DNA of 64,000 bases from Orientallactaga sibirica (lineage: Eukaryota; Chordata; Mammalia; Rodentia; Dipodidae), in contig JAEOAD010000015.1 of the NCBI GenBank assembly GCA_036365145.1, forward strand, positions 37,153,501 through 37,217,500, read 5' to 3'. Both the position numbers and the translations under genes were made by a program. Position 1 is the first letter of the stretch; each line of letters opens with the position of its first letter. Below the pieces are notes generated by a model. The model did no database searches, was not told where the DNA came from, and was given only the letters and a program-made list of their open reading frames with translations. Positions 11,113-23,516 of the stretch are shown piece after piece.

Positions 11113-11280
11113 TAATATTTTTTATTTACTACAAAGAGAGAGAGAGAGAGAGAATGGGTGCACCAAGGCCTTTTCCTACTGCAAACAATTTCCAGATACA
11201 TATATCATTTTGTGCATCTGGCTTTAAATGGGTTCTAGGGAATCAAACCCCAGCCAATAGCTTTGTAAGCAAGTGCTTTT
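11113..11280 (-). mobile_element. tRNA-like SINE, truncated
   Basis: On the minus strand: a tail with (GA)n at about 11138-11154, GTGCATCTGGCTTTAAATGG, and an end at GTAAGCAAGTGCTTTT. The tRNA-like head is missing because another SINE starts just downstream. Confidence 0.75.
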
Positions 11281-11294
11281 TGTCATCATCATTG

Positions 11295-11509
11295 TTGTTG
11301 TTTATTTATTTGAAAGTGACAGACAGATAGAGGGAGAAAGAGGCAGACAGAGAGAATGGGTGCACCAGGGTCTCCAGCCACTGCAAACGAACTCCAGATG
11401 CATGCACCACCTTGTGTATCTGGCTTACATGGATCCTGGGGAATCGAGACTCTAACCAGGGTTCTTAGGCTTCATAGGCAAGCACTTAACTGCTAACCCA
11501 TCTCTCCAG
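11295..11509 (-). mobile_element. tRNA-like SINE
   Basis: Tail TTTATTTATTTGAAAGTGAC, then CTCCAGATGCATGCACCACC, and head complement AACCCATCTCTCCAGGG. It sits at the 3' (poly-A side) boundary of the antisense L1 fragment that follows. Confidence 0.88.
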
Positions 11510-11511
11510 GG

Positions 11512-12214
11512 TTACTGTCCTCCCTGCTCCTAAGGGACCCTCCTCGTTGTGTGTCATGCATTGTGGGAGTAGCCATCAGTTATGTGGAATAGGCAATGTC
11601 TCTGTGCATAATGACCCAACTTGTGGCTCTAACAATCTTTCCACCACCTCTTCTGCCAATTTCCCTAAGCCATGTTGGATTTGTTTTAGGTCTACTTCAG
11701 TGATGAGGTCTTGGGTGCCTCTCTGTCTCTGGATATCTGGTTTAGTAGGAGGTGAGTGTTCTCTATGTTTATCTCCTTCAGCCTTGTGCTGGTGTCAAGT
11801 TCACCGAGAAAGCTGCACTCGTGCCCATTTCCACAATTACTTTATGTGCTGGGGCCCTGGTGAAGTGTGATAGGCTGATCATTCCCTCAGGTTTGGCATC
11901 CACCTGAAAAAGAGAAGCAAATTCTCCAATGGAGAGAGAAGTCAGCACCGGATAGATGGGATAACCATTATTATTTTAGAGAATTTTATATGTATAGGCC
12001 CTCTTCTAGCCCATGAGTGGTAGGAGATTGATATTGGAGAGTGGGCTCATTTTTTGGGCATGGTTTTGGCTTGTTTCCCAGTTCCAGCTATGAGTTCCAT
12101 TTTACTGAGTGGATCTGTTAGCCAAATCAAGAGTAATTGGTTACCTACTATGGCTGTGTGCCACTATTACGCTTGTGTGAGCATTATGTCAGGTTGTTTC
12201 TGTTTTTAATTTGA
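11512..12214 (-). mobile_element. L1 3' UTR fragment, family A
   Basis: Matches the 43760-44420 copy through TAGCCATCAGTTATGTGG, GGTCTACTTCAGTGATGAGG, GATAACCATTATTATTTTAG and GCTGTGTGCCACTATTACGC. No ORF2 sequence follows, so it is 5'-truncated within the 3' UTR. Confidence 0.8.
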
Positions 12215-12729
12215 AACATTGATGACGGATATCTCAACCTCTAATCATAACAAAATCAATTGCATTCCTATAGTAACATGAGAGAATAAAACAAGTCCAT
12301 TTATTATTTTAACTTTTTCTTCATTAATCCTGATGTGTATGGTGCACATGTATGTGTATGTATGTTCCTATGTATATGGGTGCACGTGTATATGTGTGCA
12401 GGTACATGTTATATGCATGTACATGTGAACAACCTTAACTATCTTACAACCTTAACTATCACCTGAAAATTATGTTCTTGGAATAGTATACTGATATTTT
12501 TCTAAAAATCATGTGGCATAAAAGACTTTATGATATTTTCATTTACTAAGTCATTTAAGCAATAATACTAAAAGTAAGTATTATTATTAGATTAGAAAAA
12601 ATGAGACTCATTAAAATCCTAGACCAGCTACCTATGAAATCTTCCACATTGCTGTGCTGTTTGCTTGTCAGTCTCTATGTGCCCCTTTCTTAGGACCTTG
12701 ACACTCTCCATGTTAAAAAGTTTCTGTAG
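12215..12729. other. Intron with imperfect TG/TATG tract
   Basis: No gene. 12330-12430 holds an imperfect (TGTA/TGTG) run with alternating purine-pyrimidine character. The left target-site duplication of the next SINE ends at 12729. Confidence 0.55.
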
Positions 12730-12996
12730 GGCTGGAAAGATGGCTTAGGGATTAAGGTGCCTGCCTCCTAAGCCTAAGAAGGCTGGTTCCAATCTGCAGG
12801 GGTTCCAATCTCCAGGTCCCACGTTTAGCCAGATGCAAAGTGAAGCAAGGGCGCAATGCCGCACTTGACCACAAGGGGGCGCACACATCTGGATTTCGTT
12901 CTCAGCAGCTGAGAGACTGCTGGCGCACCCATCTCTGTCTTCCTCTCCCCCCCTCTCTGTCTCTCTCTGTATCTCTCTCCAAAAAAAAAAAATGGA
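12730..12996 (+). mobile_element. tRNA-like SINE, variant with internal duplication
   Basis: GGCTGGAAAGATGGCTTAGG head, GTGCCTGCCTCCTAAGCC, and the doubled GGTTCCAATCT block at about 12784-12814. Flanked by a perfect 15-bp target-site duplication AAAAAGTTTCTGTAG (12715-12729 and 12997-13011). Confidence 0.9.
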
Positions 12997-13978
12997 AAAA
13001 AGTTTCTGTAGATGGAATACCTGAGGTTCATATGTTAAAATGGTTTTCATAAAGTCACATATCTAGTTTATGCCAGAATTACCCTTAAATCCAAGGCCTT
13101 TTGACTGCCATGCTAGTTCTTTTACCCTTTCATTGTTATGCTCTGATTTTCCCTTATTTTTGTCTTATATTCTGTGCCTCCTTCAGGGATCTTTCTATTA
13201 CTTGTCCCACATAGAAATTTTGGGTGAACACTTTTCACTTTCAATAATTAGTGCATCAAACCCAATTTCATATCAAGATTTCACTTGTATCATTGATTCT
13301 GTTGTTCTAGTGAGTTATGTTAAGAGTGTGGAACAATTAAATGACACTTGGTGATGATATCCTATTATTTGTCATCATAAAAGATTATAATAAAATTTTC
13401 TAAATTGATTTGATACCCAAAATAATTCAAGTTTCATTATAACATAGGAGTTTTAATTTATAATACCAAAAATAAGTGCATAGATTTGAATTCATTCAGG
13501 AATTTCTTCTATAACATACAGAAATTTTGTATTAACTATGTCACCAAATGAAAGTTCTATTCTGCAAGTGCACAGTCAATGATAACCAAACATGGAAGTA
13601 TTTTTGTTTCTGTTTTATTATCTTTTCCCTGTTCTCTCAAAGTGAAATGTTTAATGTACAAAACATAGTATTTATCTGGTGACCAATATTTTATATTATG
13701 TTGTATTTTATTTAACAATTCTTATAGTTGATTGAATGTTCCTAAGTACTCAGTTTCCCTACAAAATGATAAAAGAAAGTTGGTAGCAAGGAAATGAGCA
13801 TTTTTCCCTCAATGAATTTGGCTATTTTTAACAAATACTAAGGCAGCAACAAGTAAATAAGAATAGAGTCACTCTTTTATTGTTTGAAATTAAGTACTGA
13901 TTATATGTTAAAGTTTCTATATAGTATGTAATTTTAGAAAACATTTCATTGAGATAGTTTTTGCTCCTAACTTCTTAA
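12997..13978. other. Intron, no gene
   Basis: Open stretch 13070-13354 (+) has no recognisable family and ordinary AT-rich composition; I treat it as chance. Nothing else was seen. Confidence 0.5.
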
Positions 13979-14202
13979 AATAAATTTCTTTATTTATTTA
14001 TTCACTCCTTCATTCATTCATTTAAGGGGGTGAGAAAAGAGGTAGATAGAGAGAATGGTTGCCCAAGGTCTCAGCCACTGAAAACGAACTCAATATGCAT
14101 GTGCCACCTTGTACAGCTTGCTTTCATGGGTACTGGGAATTGAACCTGGGTCCTTAGGTTTCACAAGCAAGGGTCTTAACTGCTAAGCCATTTTTCTAGC
14201 CC
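13979..14202 (-). mobile_element. tRNA-like SINE
   Basis: Tail TTTATTTATTTATTCACTCC, then GTGCCACCTTGTACAGC and head complement AAGCCATTTTTCTAGCCC. Target-site duplication TGCTCCTAACTTCTTAA / TGCTCCTAACTTTTTAA at 13962-13978 and 14203-14219 (one mismatch). Confidence 0.88.
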
Positions 14203-14560
14203 TGCTCCTAACTTTTTAATAATTACTTTTATTTGTTTTTAAGTAGCAGACAAAATAATAGGTTTGATTGTTTGATTTTCATACATGCATTGTTATGGTT
14301 GTTCCTCCATAGCTACTTCTCTCCCTTACCACCCCACACTCTACCCACCATTGTACCCTTCTGCTCCCAGTGGTGTCCTTATCACTTATATATTTTATGT
14401 AATTTATTGCCCTCCCCATTTCCTTACAACTTCTTTTTCTCTTCTTGTGATCTCCTTTGTAGTATCATAATGTATACCCACATTCACACCACATAAATAC
14501 ACACATATAAAAATCAAAAGCTATAATTCACATATGAGAGATATCTTGTGTTACTTGTCT
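14203..14560 (-). mobile_element. Possible old L1 3' UTR, antisense
   Basis: A C/T-rich stretch (ACTTCTCTCCCTTACCACCC, CTCCCCATTTCCTTACAAC) resembles the antisense 3' UTRs of rodent L1s in composition, but it does not match the families A or B in this window. Assignment by character only. Confidence 0.4.
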
Positions 14561-14649
14561 TTCTGAGTCTAAGTTAAGAAGGTTATTCAGCACCTAAAAA
14601 AATAATTAGAAAACTGGTCCTATGCTCCCTATCCCTATTGGAGATATAT

Positions 14650-14669
14650 ATATATTTGGAGAGAGACAC

Positions 14670-14705
<36 letters not shown>

Positions 14706-14930
14706 AGGAAAACAGATAGAGATGGGCATGCCAGCAACCTCTCAGCTGCTGCCAAAAAAAAATCCAGATGTATGCACCCCCTTGTGGTCAAGTGCGGCAT
14801 TGTGCCCTTGCATCACTTTGCATCTGGCTAAACATGGGACCTGGAGATTGGAACCACTGGAGATTGGAACCGGAGTTCTTAGGCTTAGGAGGCAGGTGCC
14901 TTAATCGCTAAGCCATCTCTCCAGCCCTGG
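14650..14930 (-). mobile_element. tRNA-like SINE, variant with internal duplication and (GA)n
   Basis: The A-tail side begins in (TA)n and a long (GA)n run at about 14666-14715. The doubled GGAGATTGGAACC is at 14842-14868, with GGCTTAGGAGGCAGGTGCC and head complement AAGCCATCTCTCCAGCCC. Same subfamily as the copies at 6319, 12730 and 37979. Confidence 0.88.
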
Positions 14931-16989
14931 TTATATTTTTATGTGGAAAGCACAGATGATGAGCAAAAAACCATTAAAAATATTAATTTAACTTAATGTT
15001 AATATTTATGAGGTGAGTAAACTTTATCACTAAACAAAATTAGTATTTTTATGCTAACATAATAACACTAAAATTTTAATACACAGATTCAACTGGCATT
15101 TTGACTACTACTAGTAGAATATTATTGGTATACTTATTGAATAAATAAATGAGTGTTGATTAAAAATCTAATAGGGCTAGAAAGAGTAGATTCATTGATT
15201 CATTACATATTTTAGAGATTCACTATAAATCAGGATATTACTTATATTGGTCATTCATATAACATACTATCAATGAGGAGGGGCCAAGTATACACAGAAA
15301 TACAATAATCCAATATATTAATTGTAATGCTAGAAATTAACTAAATTATTATTTACATTCTGTACTTTTACTTGGGTTGAGTATCAGAGGATGGAAGGTT
15401 TCAAAGGGAACACATTACTTGGTTTACACATTAAATCTAGTCTTCTTTTATAGGAAAAAAATCATAATAATTAAATAAACACTATAAACATTTTTTAAAC
15501 CTAAAGCTTGAATTTGATAATAACTTAGTTAAATATTAAATAATGGTTCTACTTCATGTAAAATATATCTTTGCATTTTCATTGATACTGTAAGTTTAAT
15601 AACACAATATAATTGTTGTATTTCACTGCTTGTGTTTGTAACATAATCATTAAGCTATGTGATATAATATGGTTACATACATGTGAGAAAAATTAGGATG
15701 AGATTCACATAGAGGAATTCCATGCTGGGTTTTTACTCTTTGTGTTTGGTTTTAAAACTGTTGAACAATTAAAAAAAGACCCAAATTTAGACTAGAAACT
15801 TATTGTGACATATACTTATAAATATTGCTGTTGCAATATAAATAAAACACAGATGTAGAAAGTGAAAAAGATCGTTATGCAAATGAAACTGTGGGTACCA
15901 GAAACAGAACATCTTAGGCTAGAGGAATCTTAAGCTCTGGGTTTTTGGCAGATCTGCTGCCAGAAATATGAGAGACTGATATTTAAATTTTATGCAAAAT
16001 TTCATGTGTATAAGCATTGCTTTGGCAGAACAAAAGCAATAAAATCATGACAAAAAGATACTGAAACTTTTTCAGGCTTTGATTTGCTGAATATATGGAA
16101 CAAACTATGGAGGCAGACTCTCATTATGTTCCCTCATGAATCCAGAATGGTCCAGAGTGCTTGGATATATGCCCTTACTATTGCGTTCAACCTGGGTGTT
16201 CCAGCTAGCTTTCTTATGGCATTCAATGAGGTGATAGAATAAATGGTAATGACCTCTTAGGCTTAAATTCTTGTTTCATCATACTCCATCTTTATAATCA
16301 CCTACCTCAAACTTTGCCAGTATTGAACAGGAATGTTTCCTTAAGTTTCTGTCCTTTCTCTGCGGTCTTTAAAATGCCACTAGGTACATATTTAATTACA
16401 TAAACTAGAAATTTGGGTTCACTCTTGATAATTCATTGATTGCTTATTCATATCTTTTCTATTTGGAAGGCCCTTCTTTATTTCTCACTTTGCTTCTCAA
16501 AAATCCTTGTGAGTAAGGTCTCTTCTGGGAAGTTTTTCCTAAGTATTGTGTTGTGATGTCTTGGCTTCCATTACTGATGCTAGAACAGCATGGTTCCCAC
16601 ATGCTATTGTAATTGATGGATTGTATGTTACTTCTCATCCCCTGAATTTTTAGCTACTTTATATTAGAGTCTAAGATTTGTTGAAGTCTTATTAAAATTC
16701 TATAAAATGAAGCTTGTTTCAAGGAGGGAGATGAATAGGATAATTCTAGCATATTATATGTACTTATGACTATTATGTACTATTATTTATTGTTGCTATT
16801 ATTATAGTTTGCTCAATATATGTTAATAAAAGAAATATGCTTTTTCACCCATCAAGAATCAGCATTTTGGCAGATAACTAGATATCCATCCCAAGCTGAA
16901 CTGATTTTCTAGTTATTGCCTTTTCTGACTAGATTGAATTTGTGCCAGAACCAAGAGACCTGGTATATGAATTACTCTTTTTCCCTCTT
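14931..16989. other. Intron, no gene recognised
   Basis: Long AT-rich stretch. The only oddity is a stop-to-stop frame of about 63 codons at 16051-16241 (+) that ends in a hydrophobic run (AWIYALTIAFNLGVPASFLM). It has no start in a good context, no splice sites I can defend and no family I recognise. I do not call it a gene. Confidence 0.5.
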
Positions 16990-17112
16990 TTTCCTTGAGA
17001 CTGTATAGGCCAGTTTGCTTGGAAATGGCTATGTTGCCTAGGCTTGCCACAAACTCATAATCTTCCTTTTCCCACCTCCTGAATATTGACATTACAGATA
17101 CATACTACCTTT
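16990..17112 (-). mobile_element. Old 7SL-derived SINE (B1/FLAM-like)
   Basis: The pattern GAGACTGTATAGGCC, CTATGTTGCCTAGGCTTGCC, CCACCTCCTGAATATTG and ACATTACAGATACATACTACC follows the antisense 7SL-SINE consensus with many changes. Confidence 0.6.
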
Positions 17113-17410
17113 ACTTTATTTCTTGCTTTTTAATCCAAAGTAAGCATAGAAATATTACAAAGTTTACATATTATATGAGAGGGTGACTTTTCTTTAGCAG
17201 TATAGAGAATGTCATTTAGTCATTTAGAAGAAATATCAGCTGAAGACTTCCTGCAGAGTTTAAAACTTAGCATAGTCACTATGAGGTAGAAGCTTTCTGA
17301 ATCATAACTTAATACATGATGATGAAAAATTTCCTTCTGTGTTCTGACTAAGACCTTCTTAAGAGTAAACTTTCTTTCTAGATATCAGCTGTGTAATTAC
17401 TTTAGCAAGC
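17113..17410. other. Intron, no gene
   Basis: Ordinary AT-rich intron. It ends with CAAGC (17406-17410), the likely target site of the LTR that follows. Confidence 0.5.
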
Positions 17411-17809
17411 TGTGGTAGTTTGAATATATGTCCCCCAATATATTCAGTGTTCTATTAGTTATAGTTTGCATCTGCAATCACCTTCCTAGAGGCAATGTTA
17501 CGGGGGGGGGGGCGGCTGGTCTTAAGCTGTTAATGGTGGGTTTGAGATTCCATTGTAAAGATATGCAAATGTGCCTAACAGCAGTTCCTGAAGTGTGCTG
17601 TGTGACCTTTTGGCTGTAGTTTTGCTCTGTGTGCTGTGGTAGCTGGTTGGCTTTCTCTCTCTCTGTTTGGCCCTGTGAAGAGCAGGGCGCTTCTCCTGCC
17701 TTTATGGAACTTCCCCTGGATCTGTAAGCTTCAATAAATAATATCCCTTCCTCCATAACTGTGTCTGGTCTGGAAGTTCATCTCAGCGAACCTGAAGCTG
17801 TCTGCTACA
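17411..17809 (+). repeat. Solo LTR (ERVL/MaLR type)
   Basis: A 399-bp block begins TGTGGTAGTTTGAATATATG and ends TGTCTGCTACA, with a polyadenylation signal AATAAA at about 17733. Flanks CAAGC (17406-17410) and GAAGC (17810-17814) look like a 5-bp target-site duplication with one mismatch. An 11-G run at 17502-17512 interrupts the middle. No internal retroviral sequence lies next to it, so it is a solo LTR. Orientation follows the AATAAA signal. Confidence 0.72.
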
Positions 17810-17814
17810 GAAGC

Positions 17815-18099
17815 CCATTAATAAGTGAAAATATGTGGCCTCATGTCAGGTATTATGAAGAATTGAAAATGACTACCATTAAAGAATTAAATTAAGCACA
17901 AACTCTCTGTACATGAGTAATTGTACAAATCACATGCATGTAATATTAGCCTTGTCCACTATCATAGCTAGTTGCTCTAATATGTGTAGTAGGGTTGGTG
18001 AATGAATGAATACATTAAAATCAAAGTATTGAAATATTTGTGATATAACGGGACAATGACAATGACTTAAATTTCCTAAGCATAAAACATGAAAAGCAA
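17815..18099. other. Intron, no gene
   Basis: Nothing was recognised. Confidence 0.5.
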
Positions 18100-18268
18100 G
18101 GGCTGTAGAGATGCTTCAGTGGCTAAAGGCACTTGCTACAAAGCCTGCCAGCCCAGGTCCAATACTCACATAAAGACAGATGCCACAGTGTCATGTGCAT
18201 CTAGAGTTTGTTTGAAATGGCAAACTCCTTCTCCCTCTCCTTCTCTCTTTCAAATAAATAAATATTTT
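18100..18268 (+). mobile_element. tRNA-like SINE, short
   Basis: GGGCTGTAGAGATGCTTCAG head, GTCATGTGCATCTAGAGTTTG, short CT block and CAAATAAATAAAT tail. Some internal loss compared with the 220-bp copies. Confidence 0.8.
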
Positions 18269-18299
18269 TAAAAATGAATGTATTGCCAATGTATTTTTT

Positions 18300-18502
18300 T
18301 AACTTTAATTTAATTTAATTAATTAATTTATTTGAGAGAGAGAGAGGATGGGAATAACAGGGTCTCTAGCTCCTGCAAACAAACTCCAGACACATGTGCC
18401 ACCTTGTGCATTTGGATTTACGTGGGTACTGGGGAGTCAAACCTGGGTCCTTTGGCTTTGCTGGAAAGTGTCTTGATTATTAAACCATCCCTCCATTACC
18501 CT
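18300..18502 (-). mobile_element. tRNA-like SINE
   Basis: TTAATTTAATTAATTAATTT tail, (GA)n, then ACATGTGCCACCTTGTGC and a diverged head complement ATTAAACCATCCCTCCATTA. Confidence 0.8.
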
Positions 18503-19229
18503 GCAAGTCATATATTTAAAGGAGGCCATATTTATCTCTCAGCAATGGCTTTTCCTTTATCTCTCACAATGTGCTATTTTAGAAGTGGAAAAGAACACTC
18601 AATGGGAGTTGCACTTTACTGAAAGAACTGCCCTCACAGAGGACTGACTAATGCATATGAGCCCATCCTAAACATCCTTACAAGAGCGCTACAAGAATAT
18701 TCTCTAGGTTTTATCTTAATTAGCTTTTCAAAATTATGGCAGTAGTTTAAAGATCATGCTGCAATGGCCACTGGCACTAAACATGAGCACCTCTGAGCAC
18801 ATGATAGGATTGCAACTTCTGATCACCACTGAGTTGGCAAGTCCAAGAAACTCTCCCAGCTAAGTAGCAAAAGTGATGTTTATTACTTCTAATTCCTTCT
18901 TCTATGTGGACAAGCAATACTGGAAATGAAGGTTTCACTCACCCTGACACCCAGGCAAGTCTCCTGAAGAGGTGAGAGGAGGTGAGGAGCCAAGGCTTTG
19001 TTAGTACAGAGTGGACAAGTTATGCAAACAGTAAATACCATTTTGGACTTTATGAGCCTCTGTGATTTAGACACTGATAACCCTCCGATCTAACCTACTT
19101 CCACACTAACAATTAATTACTCTGATTAATATAAATCAAAATAGGAGACAATGGATGCAAGGGATGCCTACTTCAGAGTAACAAACATTGTGACAGGTTG
19201 GGATGAGGGGCTAAATGTGTCTAATAAGA
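18503..19229. other. Intron, no gene
   Basis: No repeat or gene was recognised; slightly higher GC than the surroundings. Confidence 0.5.
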
Positions 19230-20120
19230 GACATCTTTTTTTCTATTTTTTTTTATCGACAACTTCTATACTTACATACAAAAAACACATATTTCCCTCC
19301 CCTTCCCCCATTCCCCTTTAGAACTCCAATCTCCAACATATCCCCCCCTCTATCTTCATTAGTCTCTCTTTTAATTTGATGTCATCATCTTTTTCTTCTA
19401 TTACGAGGGTCTTGCGAAGGTATTGCTAGGCACTGCAAGGTCATGGATATCGAGGCCAATTTCTGTCTAGGCAGTTGCATTGTAAGAAGTCATACCCTTC
19501 CTTTGGCTCTTACATTCTATCCACCCCCTCTTCTGCTATGGTCCCTGAGCCTTGGAGGGTGTGACAGAGGTGTTTCAGTGCTGAGCACTCTTCCATTACT
19601 TCTTCTCAGCACTATGTTGCCTTTTGGGTCATCCCAGTGGTCATCAACATCTGAAAAGAGAAGCTTCTCTAACCAGAAGTGAGAGTAGCATTAATATGTG
19701 AATATGAAAATTAAGTGTAGAGCTTTCAGGGCAGCTTGGTGGGAATAATATATACACTTAGCCAGACAAGAGCAGGTGTTATACCCCTAAGGTTCATGAC
19801 CTCCCCTGCCATAGACTTTTGCTTAGGTTCTTCAGTACCAGGTATGTATTTCCTCCCATAGAGAGGGCCTTCAGTCCAATTATGGAGCAGTTGGTTACCC
19901 CAAAAGCAGACATGCCACTACTACACCCGTTCAGTCATTGGGCCTATATGGCCAACCTTGAATTTTCAGCGTCCACTGTTTTCACTGCTGATGACTTCTG
20001 TTTCCCATATGGCTGCACACAGTGCAGCTTTTTCCAGCTTTCAGTTGGGTGGTCTACAGGGAGAAGGTTTTCTGCTCAGCACCAGCTTGCTTTCTCAGTG
20101 ACCTTGCCTCTTAGGCAAGA
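19230..20120 (-). mobile_element. L1 3' UTR fragment, family B
   Basis: T-rich start, then GACAACTTCTATACTTACA, CAAGGTCATGGATATCGAGG, CCCTGAGCCTTGGAGGGTGT and GTGACCTTGCCTCTTAGGCA. The same order recurs at 57250-58105 and 62790 onward. Truncated before any ORF2 sequence. Confidence 0.8.
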
Positions 20121-20681
20121 AAACAGAATGACAATCCCAGTATTAGATGAGCCATCAGACTTATCACCTCAGTCCTGAAATTTAAAATCTCTCTGAGATT
20201 TAAAAGCATTTGAGTTGCCAATAATTTGCAATTCCAGTTTTAACAGTATGTGTTTTAAAAAAGCTAATATTCATTTTCTCTAATTTCTTATCTTAGTGTA
20301 GCTATCACTCAAATGTCAGAAACTCATTATAAATGTCATAAACAAAACCAGTGTTGAGTTAGGAAGATCATGATTAACTGATCATGATTAACTGAAGGTG
20401 TAGCACTGTTTTGTGATTTGACAGTATGTTTGGTTTCTGCTTGACATGTTTTCATTGTATAAAGTTGTGATTAATCCAATCTTGTGGTGACACCAGACTG
20501 TCTCTCAAAGATTGTGATTTAGCAGCAGTGTGCAGATGCAGGTATGTAGATTGGCTCTTACCAGGTAATGAGTTTTTTTCTTCTACTAAAAATGTATTCT
20601 TTTTTTTTCTTCTCTCATTCTCCCCTGTGAAACTAAAAAAACTAAACACATGAACTGGGGTATTTGTGTTTGGGGAACTTT
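20121..20681. other. Intron with short tandem duplication
   Basis: ATCATGATTAACTG is repeated head to tail at 20367-20380 and 20381-20394. No gene. Confidence 0.6.
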
Positions 20682-20842
20682 TGTTTTGTTTTGTTTTTTG
20701 TTTATTTGAGGTAGGGTCTCACTCTAGCCCAGGCTGACCTGGAATTCACTCTGTAGTCTCAGGGTGGCCTTAAACTCAAGGCATTCCTCCTACCTCTGCT
20801 TCCTCTACTGGGATTAAAGGCATGTGCCACCACGCCCAGCTG
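20682..20842 (-). mobile_element. B1 SINE
   Basis: T-rich tail, GAGGTAGGGTCTCACTCTAG, CCCAGGCTGACCTGGAATTC, GGGATTAAAGGCATGTGCCA and CCACGCCCAGC: a full-length antisense B1 (7SL-derived). Confidence 0.92.
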
Positions 20843-21544
20843 GTGAACTTTTTAATATTATTTTTTATAAATCCTACAGGGCCCTGATTGTCATTACTGA
20901 TTTTGTAAATGTATGTTTTCTTTCTTCCTTGAATTTTTAGCTAAAGATTATCAATTTTTTGATCCAAATTTTATGTTAGCCAGTTTTTTATTTTATATTT
21001 TCTTTTACTGATTTCAATTCTGACTTTTATTATTTCCTTTTTCTATTACATGGAATGTGACTTGTTATTCTTTTCTAGAGTTTTGAAGTAGATTCTTTAA
21101 TTTCTACTTTTAAATTTTTAATAAAACTGTAAATTTCCTTGAAAGAACTATATTAGTTCCATCACATTTTATTTTCTTAGCCTGGATCCTTCTATATCAT
21201 CTCTGTCTACATTGCTTACTAGTTAGGCAGTGATTTGTGTATTACTTGTGCTCATTGCCTCCATCTTTGCATATGGACAGTCCTCAGTATAGACCTACCT
21301 TAACAGTAACTGCATATATACATGGGAAGTGTTAATTTCTCTAAATTTCAGTATAAATATGTGTAAAGTTGATGTAGATCAACTTTTGTCATTGGTAATA
21401 TTAAATAAAAACATATTAATATTCTTAGGATAATATCTGACACATGCTAGATAACCAGCCAATCACACTTTGCATTTCTATCATTTTAATTTCCAGTACA
21501 CATACATTATGTGAGTTGTTATTTTTGATTTATAGAACACTGTT
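20843..21544. other. Intron, possibly old L1 debris
   Basis: AT-rich. Parts (ATTTTTAATAAAACTGTAAATTT) have the T-rich look of decayed antisense L1, but I cannot assign them. Confidence 0.35.
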
Positions 21545-22005
21545 AAGAACAGTAGGGGGGATCAGCATTTTGGGGTCTATGAGGTCACAGTGAGTGAGGG
21601 GCTCGGAATGGGGGGGCCTGTGTAATCCCAGAGGTTGAGTGCCTCAACATGTCCAGGCCTGTGTGATCCTGGCAGGTGACAGTCTCTGTGTGTATGGGCC
21701 TATACCATAAAGGATCCTAAATGTTTGAGGCATGTCTGGGGCCTATACTCTCTGGGCTTCTGAGGCTCTATGTAGCAGGTGCCTGTACACCCAATTGGTG
21801 CCAGCTCTAGGAACGCAAGCTGCAGCCAAGTCCCTGGAGCTTGGTGTGCCAGACACCCCTCCCCAACCCTACTTCCCCCTCACACTGCTGGCATCTGCCT
21901 ACCAGTGCCCCCTTGATATATCTCTTCTGTCCCAGTTGGGAAGAACATGACTATCAGGCAAACACCTGCTATCAGGAACTCCACTAGCTCCCGGAGATGG
22001 AACAA
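21545..22005 (+). mobile_element. GC-rich block preceding an L1 fragment (possible L1 5' UTR)
   Basis: Positions 21550-21960 are much richer in G and C than the surrounding intron, and end directly where L1 ORF2 sequence begins. Position and composition suggest an L1 5' UTR joined to ORF2 after loss of ORF1 and the endonuclease. It does not visibly match the monomers at 1985-2330. Tentative. Confidence 0.4.
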
Positions 22006-23490
22006 CACATTTTTAAACAATGAATAGGTTATGGAAGACATTGTAAATTTCTAGAATTGAATGATAATGAAAACACAACTTACCAAAGCTTATGGAACAC
22101 AAAAAGTCCTAGCAATAAATGCTTTCATAACAAAGACAGAGTGATCCCAAGTTAATAACTGAACCATCCACTTTAAGGTATTGGAAAACAAGAAGAATTA
22201 GACCCTAAGAACTCCAGATAGAAAGAAATAAGAGAGATCATAGCAGAAATTAATGAACTGAAAACTAAGAAAACAATTAAGGAAATCAATAAACCAAAGA
22301 CCTGGTTCTTTGAAAAAATAAACAATATTGATAAACTCTTGGCCAATTTGACCAAATGAAAAAAAGAGAAGTGTCAAATTAACAAAACCAGGAAGGAAAA
22401 AGTAGAGATCACAAAAGACATCAATGAAATTGAAAGAATCACCAGGATATACTTCCAAAACCTCTACTCCACAAAATTGGATAATGTAGAAGAAATGGAT
22501 GAATTCCTAGACACATACCACCTATCAAAACTAATCTCAGAGCAGATTAATCTCCTAAACAAACCTATCACAGTCACTGAGATTGAAAAGGCAATCAAAA
22601 CCTCCCCCAAAAGGAAATTCTAGGACCAGATAGATGGCTTCTCAGCTTAATTCTATCAAACATTCATTGAAGAACTGAAAACAATTTTTCTCAAACTGTT
22701 TCACATAATCAGAGAACAGGGAATGCCCCCTAACTCCTTTTATGTAGCTAGCATGACCCTAATTCCAAAATCAGACAGAGACAAAACAAGAAAAGAAAAC
22801 TATAGGCCTATATCTCTGATGAATTTAGATGCAAAGATCATGAACAAAATCCTTGCAAACTGAATTCAACAACACATCAAAAGCATTCTCCACCTTGATC
22901 AAGCAGAATTCATCCTAGGAAGGCAAGAATCTTTCAACATATGGAAATTGGTTAACATAATGCACCACATAAGTAAACTTAATTACAAGAACCACATGAT
23001 CATTTCAATAGGTGCAGAGAAGGCCTTTGACATCATTTTGTGATCACAATGCTGGAGAGAATAGGTATGGACAGTTTATATCTCAACCCAATAAAAGTTA
23101 TGTATAAAGCACCTAAAGCCCAAACAATACTTAATGGGGAAAGACTCAAGGAGTTACCACTGAGATTGGGAATAAGATAGAGGTTCCCACTCTCACCACT
23201 GTTCTTCAATGTAGTACTATAAGTTCTAGTCCAAGCAATAAGACAGGAGAAAGAAATAAAAGGGATACAGATTGGAAAGAAAGAAGTCAAGTTAGCCCTA
23301 TTTGCAGATGACATGATCCTATACATAAGTGACCCAAAAGTGTCCATCTCAAAACTTTTAAAGGTGATTAATTCCTTCAGTAAAGTGGCAGGATACAAAA
23401 TCAACACACAAAAATAAGAACAGTAATCTTCTTATATACAAAGGACAAATGTATGGAGAAAGAAATTAGTGAGGCTATCCCCCTTTCAGT

Positions 23491-23516
23491 AAAACACACA
23501 CACACACACACACACA
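23491..23516. repeat. (CA)n microsatellite inside L1
   Basis: About 12 AC dinucleotides inside the L1 ORF2 fragment, absent from the parallel site in the copy at 33735. Confidence 0.9.

Noticed and set aside
12745..13050. A 101-codon minus-strand ORF
   Set aside because: It is the antisense of the SINE at 12730-12996 and its flank.
14622..14904. ORFs rich in Arg-Glu on the plus strand and Ser-Leu on the minus strand
   Set aside because: They are translations of the (GA)n tract and body of a SINE.
16051..16241. A 63-codon open frame ending in a hydrophobic stretch
   Set aside because: No start codon in place, no defensible splice sites, no recognised family, and no similar frame nearby; treated as chance or an unrecognisable relic.
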